Source of the DNA: Deltaproteobacteria bacterium
GTDB taxonomy: Bacteria > Desulfobacterota > GWC2-55-46 > JADFVP01
Direction of reading: 5' to 3'
Assembly (NCBI GenBank): GCA_029262515.1
Contig: JAJCZH010000027.1
Location: 1 to 64,000 of the forward strand
DNA length: 64,000 nt
This document shows positions 1 through 9,251 of the stretch, in pieces; position 1 is the first letter of the stretch; each line of letters starts with the position of its first letter. A model generated the notes under the pieces. The model was not told the origin of the DNA. It saw only the letters and a list, made by a program, of their open reading frames with translations, and searched no databases. The position numbers were made by a program, and so were the translations under genes.

Positions 1-2
1 AG

Positions 3-89
3 TGGTGCCGAAGGGGGGACTCGAACCCCCACAGGCTTGCGCCCACCAGGTCCTGAACCTGGCGCGTCTACCAATTCCGCCACTTCGGC
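3..89 (-). tRNA. tRNA-Leu (anticodon CAG)
   Basis: The reverse complement folds as a class II tRNA: acceptor GCCGAAG pairs with CTTCGGC, followed by A and an encoded CCA end (positions 3-5). The anticodon loop TTCAGGA carries CAG. There is a long variable arm and a T-loop GGTTCGAGTC. It decodes leucine CUG codons. Confidence 0.95.
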
Positions 90-186
90 TTCTTCTACTG
101 CGATACCGAAACTTTAAACGTTGCCTTGGCCGTATGCACGGGACTGGAAGGGGCGTGAAACTTACGGATTGCCGACCAGTTTTGCC

Positions 187-215
187 TTGTACAACTCCTA
201 AATTCGGGCTATATT
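187..215 (+). promoter_or_regulatory. putative sigma70-type promoter of the transaldolase gene
   Basis: A TTGTAC hexamer (187-192), a 17-base spacer and TATATT (210-215) lie about 50 bases before the gene start. Seen by eye only; the start site near 222 is inferred. Confidence 0.45.
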
Positions 216-265
216 GAACCTTAAAATTCTGTCATAGGAAATCACTTAAGTCAAGGAGGTTTTTG

Positions 266-910
266 ATGAAATTCTTTATAGATACCGCAAATGTCGAAGA
301 GATAAGAACTGCCGAGGAGTGGGGTCTTCTTGATGGCGTTACGACGAATCCATCACTTGTCTCAAAGGAGAAGAGGTCCTTTAAGGAGCTTATAACCGAG
401 ATATGCGAGGTTGTCGACGGCCCGGTGAGCGCCGAGGCCGTAAGCCTCGATGCGGAAGGTTTGATCGCAGAGGCGAGAGAGCTTGCTAAAATTCATAAAA
501 ATATAGTCGTTAAGATACCGATGACGCTCGAGGGCATGAAGGCGGTAAAGAGAGTAAGCGCAGAGGGGATCAAAACCAACGTTACGCTCGTCTTTTCGTC
601 CGTGCAGGCCCTTATGGCGGCCAAGGCAGGCGCAACGTACGTAAGCCCTTTTGTTGGGCGTCTCGACGACATACAGAGCACCGGGCTCGACCTCATAGCC
701 GATATAGTGGATATCTTCGATAATTACGGCTATCCGACCGAGGTTATCGTGGCCTCTGTAAGAAGCCCTCTTCACGTTTCCGACGCGGCGCAGATCGGCG
801 CTCACGTTGCGACCATTCCGTTCAAGGTGCTCGCCCAGCTTGCTAAACATCCTCTGACCGATATAGGCATAGAGCGTTTCCTTGCGGACTGGGAGAGTGT
901 TCCGAAGTAA
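266..910 (+). CDS. tal: fructose-6-phosphate aldolase / small transaldolase (TalC/Fsa type)
   Basis: A 214-residue protein of the short transaldolase group. It opens with [13 protein letters not shown] and has the TTNPSL motif near residue 28. The Schiff-base lysine lies in VVKIPMT near residue 85. NVTLVFS and [11 protein letters not shown] follow. It transfers or cleaves dihydroxyacetone units of sugar phosphates in the non-oxidative pentose phosphate pathway, in the cytoplasm. The ATG at 266 is chosen over the TTG at 263 because AAGGAGG (253-259) is ideally spaced and the family begins MKFF. The choice between aldolase and transaldolase activity cannot be settled from sequence. Confidence 0.93.
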   Translation: MKFFIDTANVEEIRTAEEWGLLDGVTTNPSLVSKEKRSFKELITEICEVVDGPVSAEAVSLDAEGLIAEARELAKIHKNIVVKIPMTLEGMKAVKRVSAEGIKTNVTLVFSSVQALMAAKAGATYVSPFVGRLDDIQSTGLDLIADIVDIFDNYGYPTEVIVASVRSPLHVSDAAQIGAHVATIPFKVLAQLAKHPLTDIGIERFLADWESVPK

Positions 911-978
911 TAGAGTTGAAGCGGGCCAATATCCGGCCTTTTCGTTATAGAAACCGGTAAAAGAGTTTGGAGATATTG

Positions 979-1296
979 ATGGTACATCACATAGTTCTGT
1001 TCAGGCTGAAGGAGAGAAGCCCCTTTATAATAGAGAAGATGGTCAACAGGTTGAAGAGCCTCGAAGGCAATATAGAGACCCTTCGCTCAATCGTGGTTGC
1101 GCACGATCAGGTAAAGGGCGACAGGTCGTACGATATCGCACTTACAGCCGAGTTCGATACCTTCGGAGATTTAAGGGCGTATCAGGACCATCCGTTTCAC
1201 CAGGAGGTAGCCTCTCATATAAACCGGGCTGCGGACGCAGTGGCCGTGGTCGATTATGAAATCAAGAGCGAGCAGGAGATACTCGACTGCAGGTAG
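979..1296 (+). CDS. Dabb-family (stress-responsive alpha/beta barrel) protein
   Basis: A 105-residue protein starting MVHHIVLFRLKER, the typical opening of the Dabb dimeric alpha/beta barrel family. A PFHQEV segment near residue 71 is also typical. The ATG at 979 is preceded by GGAG and fits the family start better than the upstream TTG. Members act as small dimers with varied or unknown roles, so no substrate can be named. It sits between transaldolase and RNase R in the same direction. Confidence 0.8.
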   Translation: MVHHIVLFRLKERSPFIIEKMVNRLKSLEGNIETLRSIVVAHDQVKGDRSYDIALTAEFDTFGDLRAYQDHPFHQEVASHINRAADAVAVVDYEIKSEQEILDCR

Positions 1297-1354
1297 TCTC
1301 TTAATGGTTTCAACTTTGTCGGTTTTAACGGCTTTGTGGGTTGCGGGGTAAGGG

Positions 1355-3730
1355 ATGGAAGAGAAGAAAAGCAAGGTCTTGGGTTTTCTGAAAGATGAGT
1401 CGTCGCGGCCCATGTCCTTTAGGGACATTACGCGCGCCTTCGGCGTTACGCGCGATGCTCGCGATGAAGTGAAAGCCGTGCTGAGAGCGCTGGTCGCAGA
1501 CGGCAGCGTTGTTAAGATACGCGGCGGCCGGTACGCGTACGGCGCGCGCCTCAACCTCGTTACCGGCATCCTTACCTGCCACCCCGACGGTTTCGGTTTT
1601 GTCGTGCCAGAGAAGTCTCCCGAAGAGCCTGACACCGAAGATATCTTTATCAACCCGCGCCGCATGGCCGGGGCCATGCACGGCGATAAGGTAGCGGCCC
1701 GGGTAGAGCGTGTCAAGGAGGGCAACAGGCGCGAGGGACGCATAGTCAGGATAATTACACGTGCGCACTCTACCGTGGTCGGCAGGTTCGAGCGCAGCAA
1801 GGGTTACGGTATTGTAATTCCATCGGACGAGCGTTTAATAGACTCCATCATCATACCGCGCGGCGAAGCCAAAGGCGCTAAAGACGGCGAGATAGTAGAG
1901 GCCGAGATTTTGCGCTACGGTGAGAAGAACCACGCGCCAACCGGTACTGTAATAGAGATAATAGGCGACCCTGACGACCCTGACGTCGAGTCCACCGTGA
2001 TTCTGAAGAAGTTCGGCCTTACGGCAGAATTTCCGGCCCCGGTAGTAGCCGAGGCAGAGGGCGTGGCCTCGGAGGTATCCGAAGCCGATACAGCCGGAAG
2101 GGTCGATCTTCGCGGTAAAAAGCTCTTTACCATAGACGGCGAGACGGCGCGCGATTTCGATGACGCGGTCGGCATAGAGCGGACAGAGGGCGGCGGCCAC
2201 AGGCTCTACGTCTCTATAGCCGACGTAAGTTTCTATGTGCCCGAAGGCGGCAGGATAGATGCCGAGGCGTATGCGCGCTCCACGAGTGTCTACTTCCCCG
2301 ACAGGTGCATACCGATGCTGCCCGAAGCACTCTCAAACGGAATCTGCTCGTTAAACCCGGGCGTTGACCGTCTTGCCATGACTGCCGAGCTTGAGTTCGA
2401 CTCTTCGGGGGTGATGAGGGGCAAGCGCTTTTACGAGAGCGTGATCAAGAGCGCTGAGCGGCTGACCTACACCAACGTAGCAGCTATTCTGGTCGATAAA
2501 GAGCCGGAACTCCTTGAGCGGTATGCGGAGATCTTAACGGACTTAAGAGAGATGGAGGGGCTTGCCGAGTCCCTCAGGGCCAAAAGGTCGGAAAGCGGCA
2601 GCCTCGTCTTCGACCTCCCGGAGCCGCAGATAATAATAGATATGGAGGGGCGCGTTGAGGATATAGTTAGAAGCGAGCGCAACGTTGCCCACAGGCTCAT
2701 AGAGGAGTTCATGCTTGCCGCCAACAGGGCTGTTGCCCTAACCTTCTCTTCGCGCGAGCTTCCGGCCCTCTACCGCGTGCATGACGAGCCGGACGCTGCA
2801 AAGGTAGAGGTCTTCAACGAGTTTATTCATGGTTTCGGCCTGTCGATGAAAATAAGCGGAAAACAGGGCGGTGGGCCGAAGGCCTTTCAGTCGGTCTTGA
2901 GGGCTGTCGACAATAAACCGGAAGAGAAGCTCATCAACCATGTGCTCTTGAGGTCGATGAAACAGGCGGTATACTCGGTCGACAATACAGGCCACTTCGG
3001 TCTCGCTTTTACGGACTATACTCACTTTACTTCTCCGATACGGCGGTACCCGGACCTTGTGATCCACCGGCTCTTAAAAGCCTTTGTCCGGAAGAAGTAT
3101 GACGGCAGGCTCAAGGAGCGGATGGAGAGCACGCTGCCCGACGTAGCGGTGCATACATCTACGGTGGAGCGCAAGGCGATGGAGGCGGAGCGCGAGATCT
3201 CGGACCTGAAGAAGGCCCAGTTCATGCGCGACAAGATCGGGCTCGACTATAAGGGCCTCGTCTCCGGCGTTACGAGCTTCGGCCTCTTTGTCGAGCTCGA
3301 CGAGTACTTTGTGGAGTGCCTCGTTCATGTCTCTAGCCTCGACGACTACTATGTCTTCGACGCAATGAGGCATACGCTTACGGGCGAGCATACCAAGGAG
3401 TGTTTCAGGCTCTGCGACCCTGTTACCGTAACTATCGAGTCCGTCGATCTGGAGCGCAGGCGTATCGGCGCGGTGCTGACTCCTACGGATGAAGAGGGCG
3501 GCAGGAGGAATAAGGCAGCCAAGAGGCCGGCGTACAAGAAGGGTGAGAGCCCGAAGGCGTCTGGCAAGAAAGAGCCGGGCAAAAAGCCCAAAGAGGAACA
3601 AGAGAGAGACAAAAAGTCCGGCGCAAAGGTGCCGTTCTGGGTAGGCGCAAAGAAGGCGGCAAAGGCCGGCAAGGGCAAAGGCAATAAAAAATCGGTTGGC
3701 AAGGGCAAGGCAAAGGCTAAGAAAAAGTAG
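1355..3730 (+). CDS. rnr: ribonuclease R (RNB-family 3'-5' exoribonuclease)
   Basis: A 791-residue 3'-5' exoribonuclease that degrades structured RNA. A winged-helix domain covers about residues 1-65. Cold-shock-like OB domains cover about 70-250. The RNB catalytic domain begins near 250 with the metal-binding aspartates in ARDFDDAV (265-272), and DYTHFTSPIRRYPD lies further on. An S1 domain lies near 630-710. The last 80 residues are rich in Lys, Gly and Ala, as in RNase R tails that bind RNA or ribosomes. A GGGGTAAGGG stretch precedes the ATG. Length and domain order match RNase R rather than RNase II. Confidence 0.95.
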   Translation: MEEKKSKVLGFLKDESSRPMSFRDITRAFGVTRDARDEVKAVLRALVADGSVVKIRGGRYAYGARLNLVTGILTCHPDGFGFVVPEKSPEEPDTEDIFINPRRMAGAMHGDKVAARVERVKEGNRREGRIVRIITRAHSTVVGRFERSKGYGIVIPSDERLIDSIIIPRGEAKGAKDGEIVEAEILRYGEKNHAPTGTVIEIIGDPDDPDVESTVILKKFGLTAEFPAPVVAEAEGVASEVSEADTAGRVDLRGKKLFTIDGETARDFDDAVGIERTEGGGHRLYVSIADVSFYVPEGGRIDAEAYARSTSVYFPDRCIPMLPEALSNGICSLNPGVDRLAMTAELEFDSSGVMRGKRFYESVIKSAERLTYTNVAAILVDKEPELLERYAEILTDLREMEGLAESLRAKRSESGSLVFDLPEPQIIIDMEGRVEDIVRSERNVAHRLIEEFMLAANRAVALTFSSRELPALYRVHDEPDAAKVEVFNEFIHGFGLSMKISGKQGGGPKAFQSVLRAVDNKPEEKLINHVLLRSMKQAVYSVDNTGHFGLAFTDYTHFTSPIRRYPDLVIHRLLKAFVRKKYDGRLKERMESTLPDVAVHTSTVERKAMEAEREISDLKKAQFMRDKIGLDYKGLVSGVTSFGLFVELDEYFVECLVHVSSLDDYYVFDAMRHTLTGEHTKECFRLCDPVTVTIESVDLERRRIGAVLTPTDEEGGRRNKAAKRPAYKKGESPKASGKKEPGKKPKEEQERDKKSGAKVPFWVGAKKAAKAGKGKGNKKSVGKGKAKAKKK

Positions 3731-3854
3731 TCTGCTGCGCGCAGGGCGAATTTTTTAAACCACACTGTTCAGGCATACTTATTAATAGTGCCAATGCGAG
3801 AGAGTAATAATTGATAACTAAGATATATGTACTTAATAAAAACACCGAGGGTGT

Positions 3855-4817
3855 GTGAAGGTTTTAAGAGGGGTTGGGGGATATAAAGACGCGGCTCCCG
3901 TAGTTACGCTCGGAAACTTTGATGGACTTCATGTGGGCCACTGCAGCGTTCTTGAGCGGCTCGTGAAGCGGGCCCGTTCACTCGGTTGCCCTTCGGTCCT
4001 CTACACGTTCGACCCTCACCCGTTAACGGTTGTCGCGCCGAAGAAGAGCCCGCGCCTGATTGTCGATATAGAGGACAAGAAGGGGTTGATAGAGGCGGCT
4101 TCCATAGATTGTCTGGTTCTGGCCCGTTTTACATTAACCTTTGCCGCAAAGCACCCCAGGGAGTTTGTGGAGACTGTGCTGGTTCAGGGGCTCGGGGCGA
4201 GGGAGGTTTGGGTGGGGCGCAACTACTCTTTTGGTCGCGGCAGGGCCGGTGGGGCCGAGTCGTTGAAAGAGTTTGGCGACGAGTACGGTTTTAAGGTTGT
4301 TGTCATCACCGAGAAGAGGCGAAATAACGGGATCGTAAGCAGTTCGAGAATAAGGTCTCTGGTTGAAGCCGGTGACGTGCGTCCTGCGATAAAACTGCTT
4401 GGCCGTCCGTACTCGATAAAGGGCAATGTCGTCAGGGGGCGCGAGATTGGCAAGGAGGTCGGTTTTCCGACCGCCAACCTTAAGGTAAAGAGCGAGCTGC
4501 TGCCCGCCAGTGGCGTCTATGCGGCAAGGGTTTCGCTCGGCGCGCATGCTTACACCAAAGAGTCGGCCAAAGAGAAAAAAGAGAGATTGAAAAGCGAGAT
4601 AGACGCGGTCGTAAATATAGGTAATGCCCCGACCTTCGGCAGGAGAGAGAAGGTCGTTGAGGTTCACCTGGTAGGGTTTGACAAAAAGATCTACGGTCGC
4701 AGGATGAGAGTTTCATTTCTGGCAAAATTGCGAGACGAGGTCTGCTTCGGCTCCAAAGAGGAACTCGCAGTACAGATAGCAAAAGATCTGAAGAGGGCGA
4801 AGCGCTATTTTACCTGA
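3855..4817 (+). CDS. ribF: bifunctional riboflavin kinase / FAD synthetase
   Basis: A 320-residue RibF. The N-terminal FAD synthetase has TLGNFDGLHVGH and YTFDPHPL, and ISSSR-type residues appear as VSSSRIR. The C-terminal flavokinase begins near residue 195 with VVRGREIGKEVGFPTANL. It makes FMN and then FAD from riboflavin. It starts at GTG 3855 with a close GAGGG, and the start MKVLRG fits the family. About 20 lysine- and glutamate-rich residues (near 232-251) sit between VSLGAHAY and the VVNIGNAPTFG motif, where most members have a short turn. Confidence 0.94.
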   Translation: MKVLRGVGGYKDAAPVVTLGNFDGLHVGHCSVLERLVKRARSLGCPSVLYTFDPHPLTVVAPKKSPRLIVDIEDKKGLIEAASIDCLVLARFTLTFAAKHPREFVETVLVQGLGAREVWVGRNYSFGRGRAGGAESLKEFGDEYGFKVVVITEKRRNNGIVSSSRIRSLVEAGDVRPAIKLLGRPYSIKGNVVRGREIGKEVGFPTANLKVKSELLPASGVYAARVSLGAHAYTKESAKEKKERLKSEIDAVVNIGNAPTFGRREKVVEVHLVGFDKKIYGRRMRVSFLAKLRDEVCFGSKEELAVQIAKDLKRAKRYFT

Positions 4818-4856
4818 CACAGAGAGCCGCACACTTTTTTTATTGAGGACCTTTAG

Positions 4857-5726
4857 ATGATAATAACCGGAAGAACACGTTTAATCGGAATCTTCGGCAA
4901 CCCCGTTCACCACTCGCTTTCGCCGGTAATACAGAATGCGGCCCTGGAGACGGCGGGGCTCGATTACGTCTACGTGCCGTTTCGCGTGCAGCCGGGCGAA
5001 GACCTTAAGAGCGCGGTAGAGGCGGTCAGGGTTCTTAACCTGCGAGGCGTTAACGTTACCATACCGCATAAGGTAGAGGTGATGCAGTACTTGGATGAAA
5101 TCGACCCCCATGCCCGTGCGGTCGGCGCGGTAAATACGATTGTAAACGAAGATGGAGAGCTTAAGGGTTACAATACCGACGGTCTCGGTTACTTGAGCAG
5201 CCTTGTAGAGAGTACCGGTTTTGATGTAAAGGGCAAGAGGGTGATTATGGCCGGGGCCGGGGGCGCTGCGCGCTCTATCTTTTACGCCCTGCTCTCAGAG
5301 GGGCCAGCTTCACTCGTAATTGCCAACAGAAGCCGTGATAAGGCTGCTGCCTTGATAGAGGAGTTTTCAGACGAGTTTGCCGGGGTGGAGATAAGCGCCA
5401 CTTCGCTCGATGCCGATTTTCTTGCAAAAGGCGCGGAGGGGGCCGACCTTCTGGTAAATACGACGTCGCTCGGAATGGGCTCCAACCCTCCGCTCGATAT
5501 TGTTTTAGACGGCCTCAATGCCGGCGCCGTGGTCTCAGATATCGTCTATAGTCCGCTAGAGACTCCGCTTCTTGCCAGTGCGCTCGCAGCAGGTTTTGCG
5601 ATTCATGACGGGCTCAGTATGCTGACCGCTCAGGGCGCAGTCGGTTTCGAGCTCTGGACAGGTACGAAAGCGCCTGTAGGTATTATGAGAGAGGCGGCAA
5701 TGGCCCTGCTTGGTATAAAGAAATGA
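4857..5726 (+). CDS. aroE: shikimate dehydrogenase (NADP+)
   Basis: A 289-residue AroE that reduces 3-dehydroshikimate to shikimate. The substrate site SLSPVIQN, catalytic lysine in NVTIPHK, NTDGLGYL and the NADP-binding GAGGAARSI are all present. GAGGA at 4845 precedes the ATG. The stop overlaps the start of the next gene (ATGA), suggesting coupled translation with the LpxH-like gene. Confidence 0.95.
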   Translation: MIITGRTRLIGIFGNPVHHSLSPVIQNAALETAGLDYVYVPFRVQPGEDLKSAVEAVRVLNLRGVNVTIPHKVEVMQYLDEIDPHARAVGAVNTIVNEDGELKGYNTDGLGYLSSLVESTGFDVKGKRVIMAGAGGAARSIFYALLSEGPASLVIANRSRDKAAALIEEFSDEFAGVEISATSLDADFLAKGAEGADLLVNTTSLGMGSNPPLDIVLDGLNAGAVVSDIVYSPLETPLLASALAAGFAIHDGLSMLTAQGAVGFELWTGTKAPVGIMREAAMALLGIKK

Positions 5727-6466
5727 CGACAGTTTTTGTGGCCGACGCGCATTTGAGCGGGCGAAAAGACCCGAATCAGGCGAGCCTCGTACGCTTTGTC
5801 GACGGCCTTACAGGGGTAGATACCTTTATAGTGCTCGGCGATCTTTTCGATTACTGGGTCGGTTACAATAAGGTGGTCTATAAGGAGTTCGCTCCTCTGC
5901 TCGACAGCTTTAAAAGACTCGTTGAGCGGGGCACGAAGATGGTCTACATAGAGGGCAACCACGATTTTTTGATGGGGGATTTCTTTACCGAAACGCTCGG
6001 AGCGAGCGTCTATGACGAGAGCTGCATACTCGACACAGAGGGCATGCATATCTATCTGGCGCACGGCGATACCGTAAAGATGACGGCCGGTTACATACGG
6101 TGGCGTAAGTTCGCGCGCGGGCCGTATGCCCGTCTTCTTACGTTGGTACTCGGATCGAGGGGCGCATGGTGGCTCGCCCGCCGGATAAGCGCGAACAGCC
6201 GGGCAAAGCAGATGAGTAAGTACGCGGCCGGCTCGGCGCTCGATATGAGGCTCAGGGAGGCTGCCAAGTGGAAGATAGACGAAACCGGCGTAGACGCCGT
6301 GGTAATGGGCCACTCCCACAGCCCCGGAGTCTACGATGTGCTGGCCCGTGGCCTTCGCGCGGTTTATGCAAACCCGGGAGCCTGGATCGATAACGGCAGT
6401 TACCTCACCTACTCTTACGGCGAGTTCAAGGTAAAAGAGTTCGGCTCGGAAGAGTCCGCCACTTAA
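5723..6466 (+). CDS. lpxH: LpxH-like UDP-2,3-diacylglucosamine diphosphatase / metallophosphoesterase
   Basis: A 247-residue calcineurin-fold phosphoesterase. The metal-site motifs run in order: DAH near residue 8, GDLFDYW near 39, EGNHDF near 79, AHGDT near 113 and GHSHSPG near 195. This layout and length fit LpxH, which cleaves the pyrophosphate of UDP-2,3-diacylglucosamine in lipid A synthesis at the inner membrane. It overlaps aroE by four bases. A related phosphoesterase of other substrate cannot be excluded, but the LptD-like gene elsewhere in the window supports an LPS-making cell. Confidence 0.85.
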   Translation: MTTVFVADAHLSGRKDPNQASLVRFVDGLTGVDTFIVLGDLFDYWVGYNKVVYKEFAPLLDSFKRLVERGTKMVYIEGNHDFLMGDFFTETLGASVYDESCILDTEGMHIYLAHGDTVKMTAGYIRWRKFARGPYARLLTLVLGSRGAWWLARRISANSRAKQMSKYAAGSALDMRLREAAKWKIDETGVDAVVMGHSHSPGVYDVLARGLRAVYANPGAWIDNGSYLTYSYGEFKVKEFGSEESAT

Positions 6467-6582
6467 GCGGCTTATGCCGGGTGCGTAAATTACTGCTATA
6501 CTGCTATTTTACCGTCCGCGGCGGGGGCATTATTGAGTGCACTATAACGAAGTCCGCAAGCTCTTTTTTTGGGGAGATTACC

Positions 6583-6795
6583 ATGCGTTGTTACTATATA
6601 GGACAGTTCGAGGCGAATGTCGATGACGAGCCGTTTATCACATGGGCCTGTTTTCACCCGAAGAGCAAGACCACGGTTGAGATACCGGTAGACTGCCCCG
6701 TGGAGTTCGGCAACCCGTGCCTCTTTGAGGGCGGCCCGTTCGAAGAAGCCGACAGCGCCTCGGAGGGTGAGGGTTCCGGCGGCACGGGCGAGTAG
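6583..6795 (+). CDS. small hypothetical protein, cysteine-containing, acidic tail
   Basis: I do not recognise this 70-residue protein. The start at ATG 6583 follows GGGGAG (6571). Upstream GTG codons give an extension that lacks a ribosome site. It has four cysteines spread through the first 45 residues, short beta-like segments such as YYIGQF and TTVEIPV, and a Glu/Gly/Ser-rich acidic tail. It follows the LpxH-like gene in the same direction. Codon use resembles the neighbouring core genes. Confidence 0.6.
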   Translation: MRCYYIGQFEANVDDEPFITWACFHPKSKTTVEIPVDCPVEFGNPCLFEGGPFEEADSASEGEGSGGTGE

Positions 6796-6838
6796 AGCGC
6801 TTTCTTGCGGCTATCTACTATCAAAAAGAGGGATGTAG

Positions 6839-7693
6839 ATGGGACAGGTTGTAGAGCGGAAAGTAAATGACTGGGACGATTTTGAGTCCAAGTTAAAAGA
6901 GATATCTTCTAGACGTAATGAGTTGAAAAAAAGCTCTTACTGTTCTCCGTTACTCTTTCGCGGGCAGAAAGAGGCCAGGTGGAAGTTAGAAACCACACTG
7001 GAAAGGTACGTTGATGGTCATATGTTGCTGGAAAATTATTATCGCGCTATACTCGTTGCCAAGCCGCAATTAGAGCCTTTTACAGGCCAGATATGGGATA
7101 TTCCTTTGTGGAAAAAGTATCTAGATTGGTTGTATAATTTTGATGTGTCGAATGTGTTCGAGTTTGATAAGTTGCCAGCAATCGAATATATGGTTTACTT
7201 GAGGCATCATGGATTTCCTTCACCTCTATTGGATTGGACAAGATCGCCCTATGTAGCGGCTTTTTTTGCTTTTGATGGTATTGCAGGTAAAGAAGCTGAA
7301 GGTGATGTGGCGATATATGCCTGCTTGGAATGGGCTGGTGCTGGAAAATCTACATCAAGCAACTACCCGGTTATGGGTTCACCAAAACCTCGTATTAAAA
7401 CGCACCCACGTCATTATCTCCAGCAGAGTGATTATACTATTTGCATAACAAAACAAGAGCATGAGGTTTCTTATGCGAGCCATGAGGTTATATTTAGTGA
7501 TGGTGAAAAAGAACAAGATCTAATATGGAAACTTGTTATCCCTAAAGAACAACGACTAGTATTTATGGATAAATTGGATTCGATGAACATCAATGCCTAC
7601 TCTCTCTATGGCTCGGAGGAAAGCCTGATGAGCACGATAGCTTTGCGTGAATTAAAACTTAGTCAAATGCGTGCGGGCTTCCATATTCCATAA
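6839..7693 (+). CDS. FRG domain-containing protein
   Basis: A 284-residue protein of the FRG family. The naming motif appears as LFRGQ at residues 39-43. The family's second signature, RHHGFPSPLLDWT followed by AAFFAF, lies near 122-145. The biochemical role of FRG proteins is poorly known; many sit in accessory or defence regions. This gene is much richer in A and T than its neighbours and uses rare codons such as TTA and ATA more often, suggesting horizontal acquisition. It stands alone: no partner toxin, antitoxin or mobility gene is next to it. Confidence 0.8.
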   Translation: MGQVVERKVNDWDDFESKLKEISSRRNELKKSSYCSPLLFRGQKEARWKLETTLERYVDGHMLLENYYRAILVAKPQLEPFTGQIWDIPLWKKYLDWLYNFDVSNVFEFDKLPAIEYMVYLRHHGFPSPLLDWTRSPYVAAFFAFDGIAGKEAEGDVAIYACLEWAGAGKSTSSNYPVMGSPKPRIKTHPRHYLQQSDYTICITKQEHEVSYASHEVIFSDGEKEQDLIWKLVIPKEQRLVFMDKLDSMNINAYSLYGSEESLMSTIALRELKLSQMRAGFHIP

Positions 7694-7740
7694 TGTTTTT
7701 CTTAAGTTGATTAGTTACTTAAAGAGACTTTCCCGCTTGC

Positions 7741-7768
7741 TTGATATTTCAGGAAAATGGTATATACT
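7741..7768 (+). promoter_or_regulatory. putative promoter of the ferritin gene
   Basis: TTGATA (7741-7746), a 16-base spacer and TATACT (7763-7768) form a good sigma70-like promoter about 100 bases before the ferritin start. A near-perfect dyad TCGATCGC-TAAG-GCGGTCGA lies at 7808-7827 in the predicted leader. Confidence 0.6.
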
Positions 7769-7866
7769 CTACTATATAGTTATATTTAAAAGAATAATCG
7801 CAGTCCGTCGATCGCTAAGGCGGTCGATTAAATAACCGCTAAAATTTATTGGAAAGGTTTGTAAAC

Positions 7867-8373
7867 ATGATTTCGACCGAAGCTGCCAAAGAGCTCAATT
7901 TTCACCTCAATGCCGAACTCTACTCCTCTTACTTATATCTTTCGATGTCGGCCTACGCGTCCCACAAGGGCTGGAAAGGGGCTGCAAACTGGCTCTACGT
8001 GCAGGCGCAGGAAGAGATTATACATGTGCAGAAGGTGTATGCCTATATAGAGGATCAGGACGCGCGGGTTATTCTCGAAGCGATAGAGAAACCGGAGAGC
8101 GATTTTGGCGGCATGCTCGAACTCTTCGAGGCGGTTCTGGAGCACGAGCGGCATGTAACCGCCCGCATAAGAGAGCTTATGACGCATGCGCTCGCAGAGA
8201 ACGATCACGCCACCGAGACCTTTTTGCAGTGGTTCGTAACCGAGCAAACCGAAGAAGAGAAGACCTGCAAAGAGGTTATAGACAGGCTCAAGCTTGCGGG
8301 AGATACGGGCCTCGCTATCTTCATGGTCGATAATGAGCTCGGCGCAAGGGTTCTGCCTGCGGTCACCGTATAG
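7867..8373 (+). CDS. ftnA: ferritin (non-haem iron storage)
   Basis: A 168-residue ferritin that oxidises Fe(II) and stores iron in a 24-mer shell. The four-helix bundle carries the diiron ligands in NAELYSSYLYL, EEIIHVQKVY and later EQTEEEK. The ATG at 7867 is preceded by GGAAAGG; the longer TTG start is rejected. It ends at a strong terminator and faces the RDD gene tail to tail. Confidence 0.93.
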   Translation: MISTEAAKELNFHLNAELYSSYLYLSMSAYASHKGWKGAANWLYVQAQEEIIHVQKVYAYIEDQDARVILEAIEKPESDFGGMLELFEAVLEHERHVTARIRELMTHALAENDHATETFLQWFVTEQTEEEKTCKEVIDRLKLAGDTGLAIFMVDNELGARVLPAVTV

Positions 8374-8403
8374 AGTAATTCGTAAAACTTTGTCGATAAT
8401 CTT

Positions 8404-8441
8404 AAAAGGCCCTCATGTTAAATAACATGAGGGCCTTTTTT
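8404..8441. terminator. two-way intrinsic terminator
   Basis: AAAAGGCCCTCATGTTA and its exact complement flank a 2-base loop, followed by a T run on the plus strand and matched by an A run on the other side. It can end both the ferritin transcript and the convergent RDD-gene transcript. Confidence 0.92.
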
Positions 8442-8464
8442 ATGTGAAACGGCATCTGTTTTGT

Positions 8465-8962
8465 CTATTCCGAATATCCCTCGAACTTTTCGGGCAGCAC
8501 CTTGGTGCCTGCCATGCGGTCGCCGAGGCGTACACCATTATTGTAGATCAGGAGCATCTCTACGGCGATCAAGCTTATCCATGCCAGGCAGGCGAGCACG
8601 AGGCCGAAGTACGGCAGAAGGCGCATAGCGAGGTAGAAGGCGATCAGGGCTGCGAAGAACGAGTTACGGATAATGGAGCTCTTTAAGTCGCAGAGCGTTC
8701 TCTCGTCTTCGGCAGCTACTACCCGGAGCCCGACGACCCTCTTGCCGATGCTGTGTCCCCCGGAGAGACCGTCGGAGATGAGGATATAGAGCGCGGCTGA
8801 AATGGGTCCGACCGCGCCGGGCAGGTAGAAGAGGGCGCCGGAGATGAGCAGGTCTATCAGTTTGGCTATGGAGCGCTCAAGCAGGAAGTAACCGCCGAGG
8901 CTCGGTTCGCCTACGCCGACAACACCACCCTCATCCAGACCCAGACTCTCTTCTGCCGCCAT
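8465..8962 (-). CDS. RDD-family membrane protein
   Basis: A 165-residue integral membrane protein. It has the family pattern: an R-A-D-like start of helix 1 (ERSIAKLIDLLISG), a GHSIGKRVVGLRVV loop and a final RLGDRMAGTKV segment. About four hydrophobic helices are visible. Roles are mostly unknown; some members are linked to ion exchange. It is the last gene of the minus-strand run that begins with cobA-hemD. Confidence 0.82.
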   Translation of the reverse strand: MAAEESLGLDEGGVVGVGEPSLGGYFLLERSIAKLIDLLISGALFYLPGAVGPISAALYILISDGLSGGHSIGKRVVGLRVVAAEDERTLCDLKSSIIRNSFFAALIAFYLAMRLLPYFGLVLACLAWISLIAVEMLLIYNNGVRLGDRMAGTKVLPEKFEGYSE

Positions 8963-8996
8963 AAGCCCCTCTTTCGCGCCCGTTTAGAGTGCGCCC

Positions 8997-9179
8997 TTAC
9001 TCGTCGCCGCTCCCCTCTTTGGTAAAGAGGATGAAGGCCATTGCTGGCCTCTTGGATGAGTCCTTCATCGCGAACTGCATACCGTCGAGGTTCCAGCCCT
9101 CTTTAACGGTAGAGTTTATTACAGTCTCAATCTCTTCGTCGGTTACCGTCGACAACTCCGTGACCTTATACAAAAGCAT
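8997..9179 (-). CDS. small DUF4177-like protein
   Basis: A 60-residue protein with a GAGGG ribosome site six bases before the ATG. The segments EEIETVINSTVKEGW and KRPAMAFILFTKE resemble the DUF4177 pattern of a short alpha/beta protein ending in a hydrophobic strand. Function is unknown. It lies directly after the HemQ-like gene and probably shares its transcript. Confidence 0.65.
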   Translation of the reverse strand: MLLYKVTELSTVTDEEIETVINSTVKEGWNLDGMQFAMKDSSKRPAMAFILFTKEGSGDE

Positions 9180-9251
9180 CTAATCCCTCTTCAGATATGA
9201 CCTGAGCGTACTCTTTGCGCAGTGGTCGCTTTGCAAGGCGCGAAACTTTAC

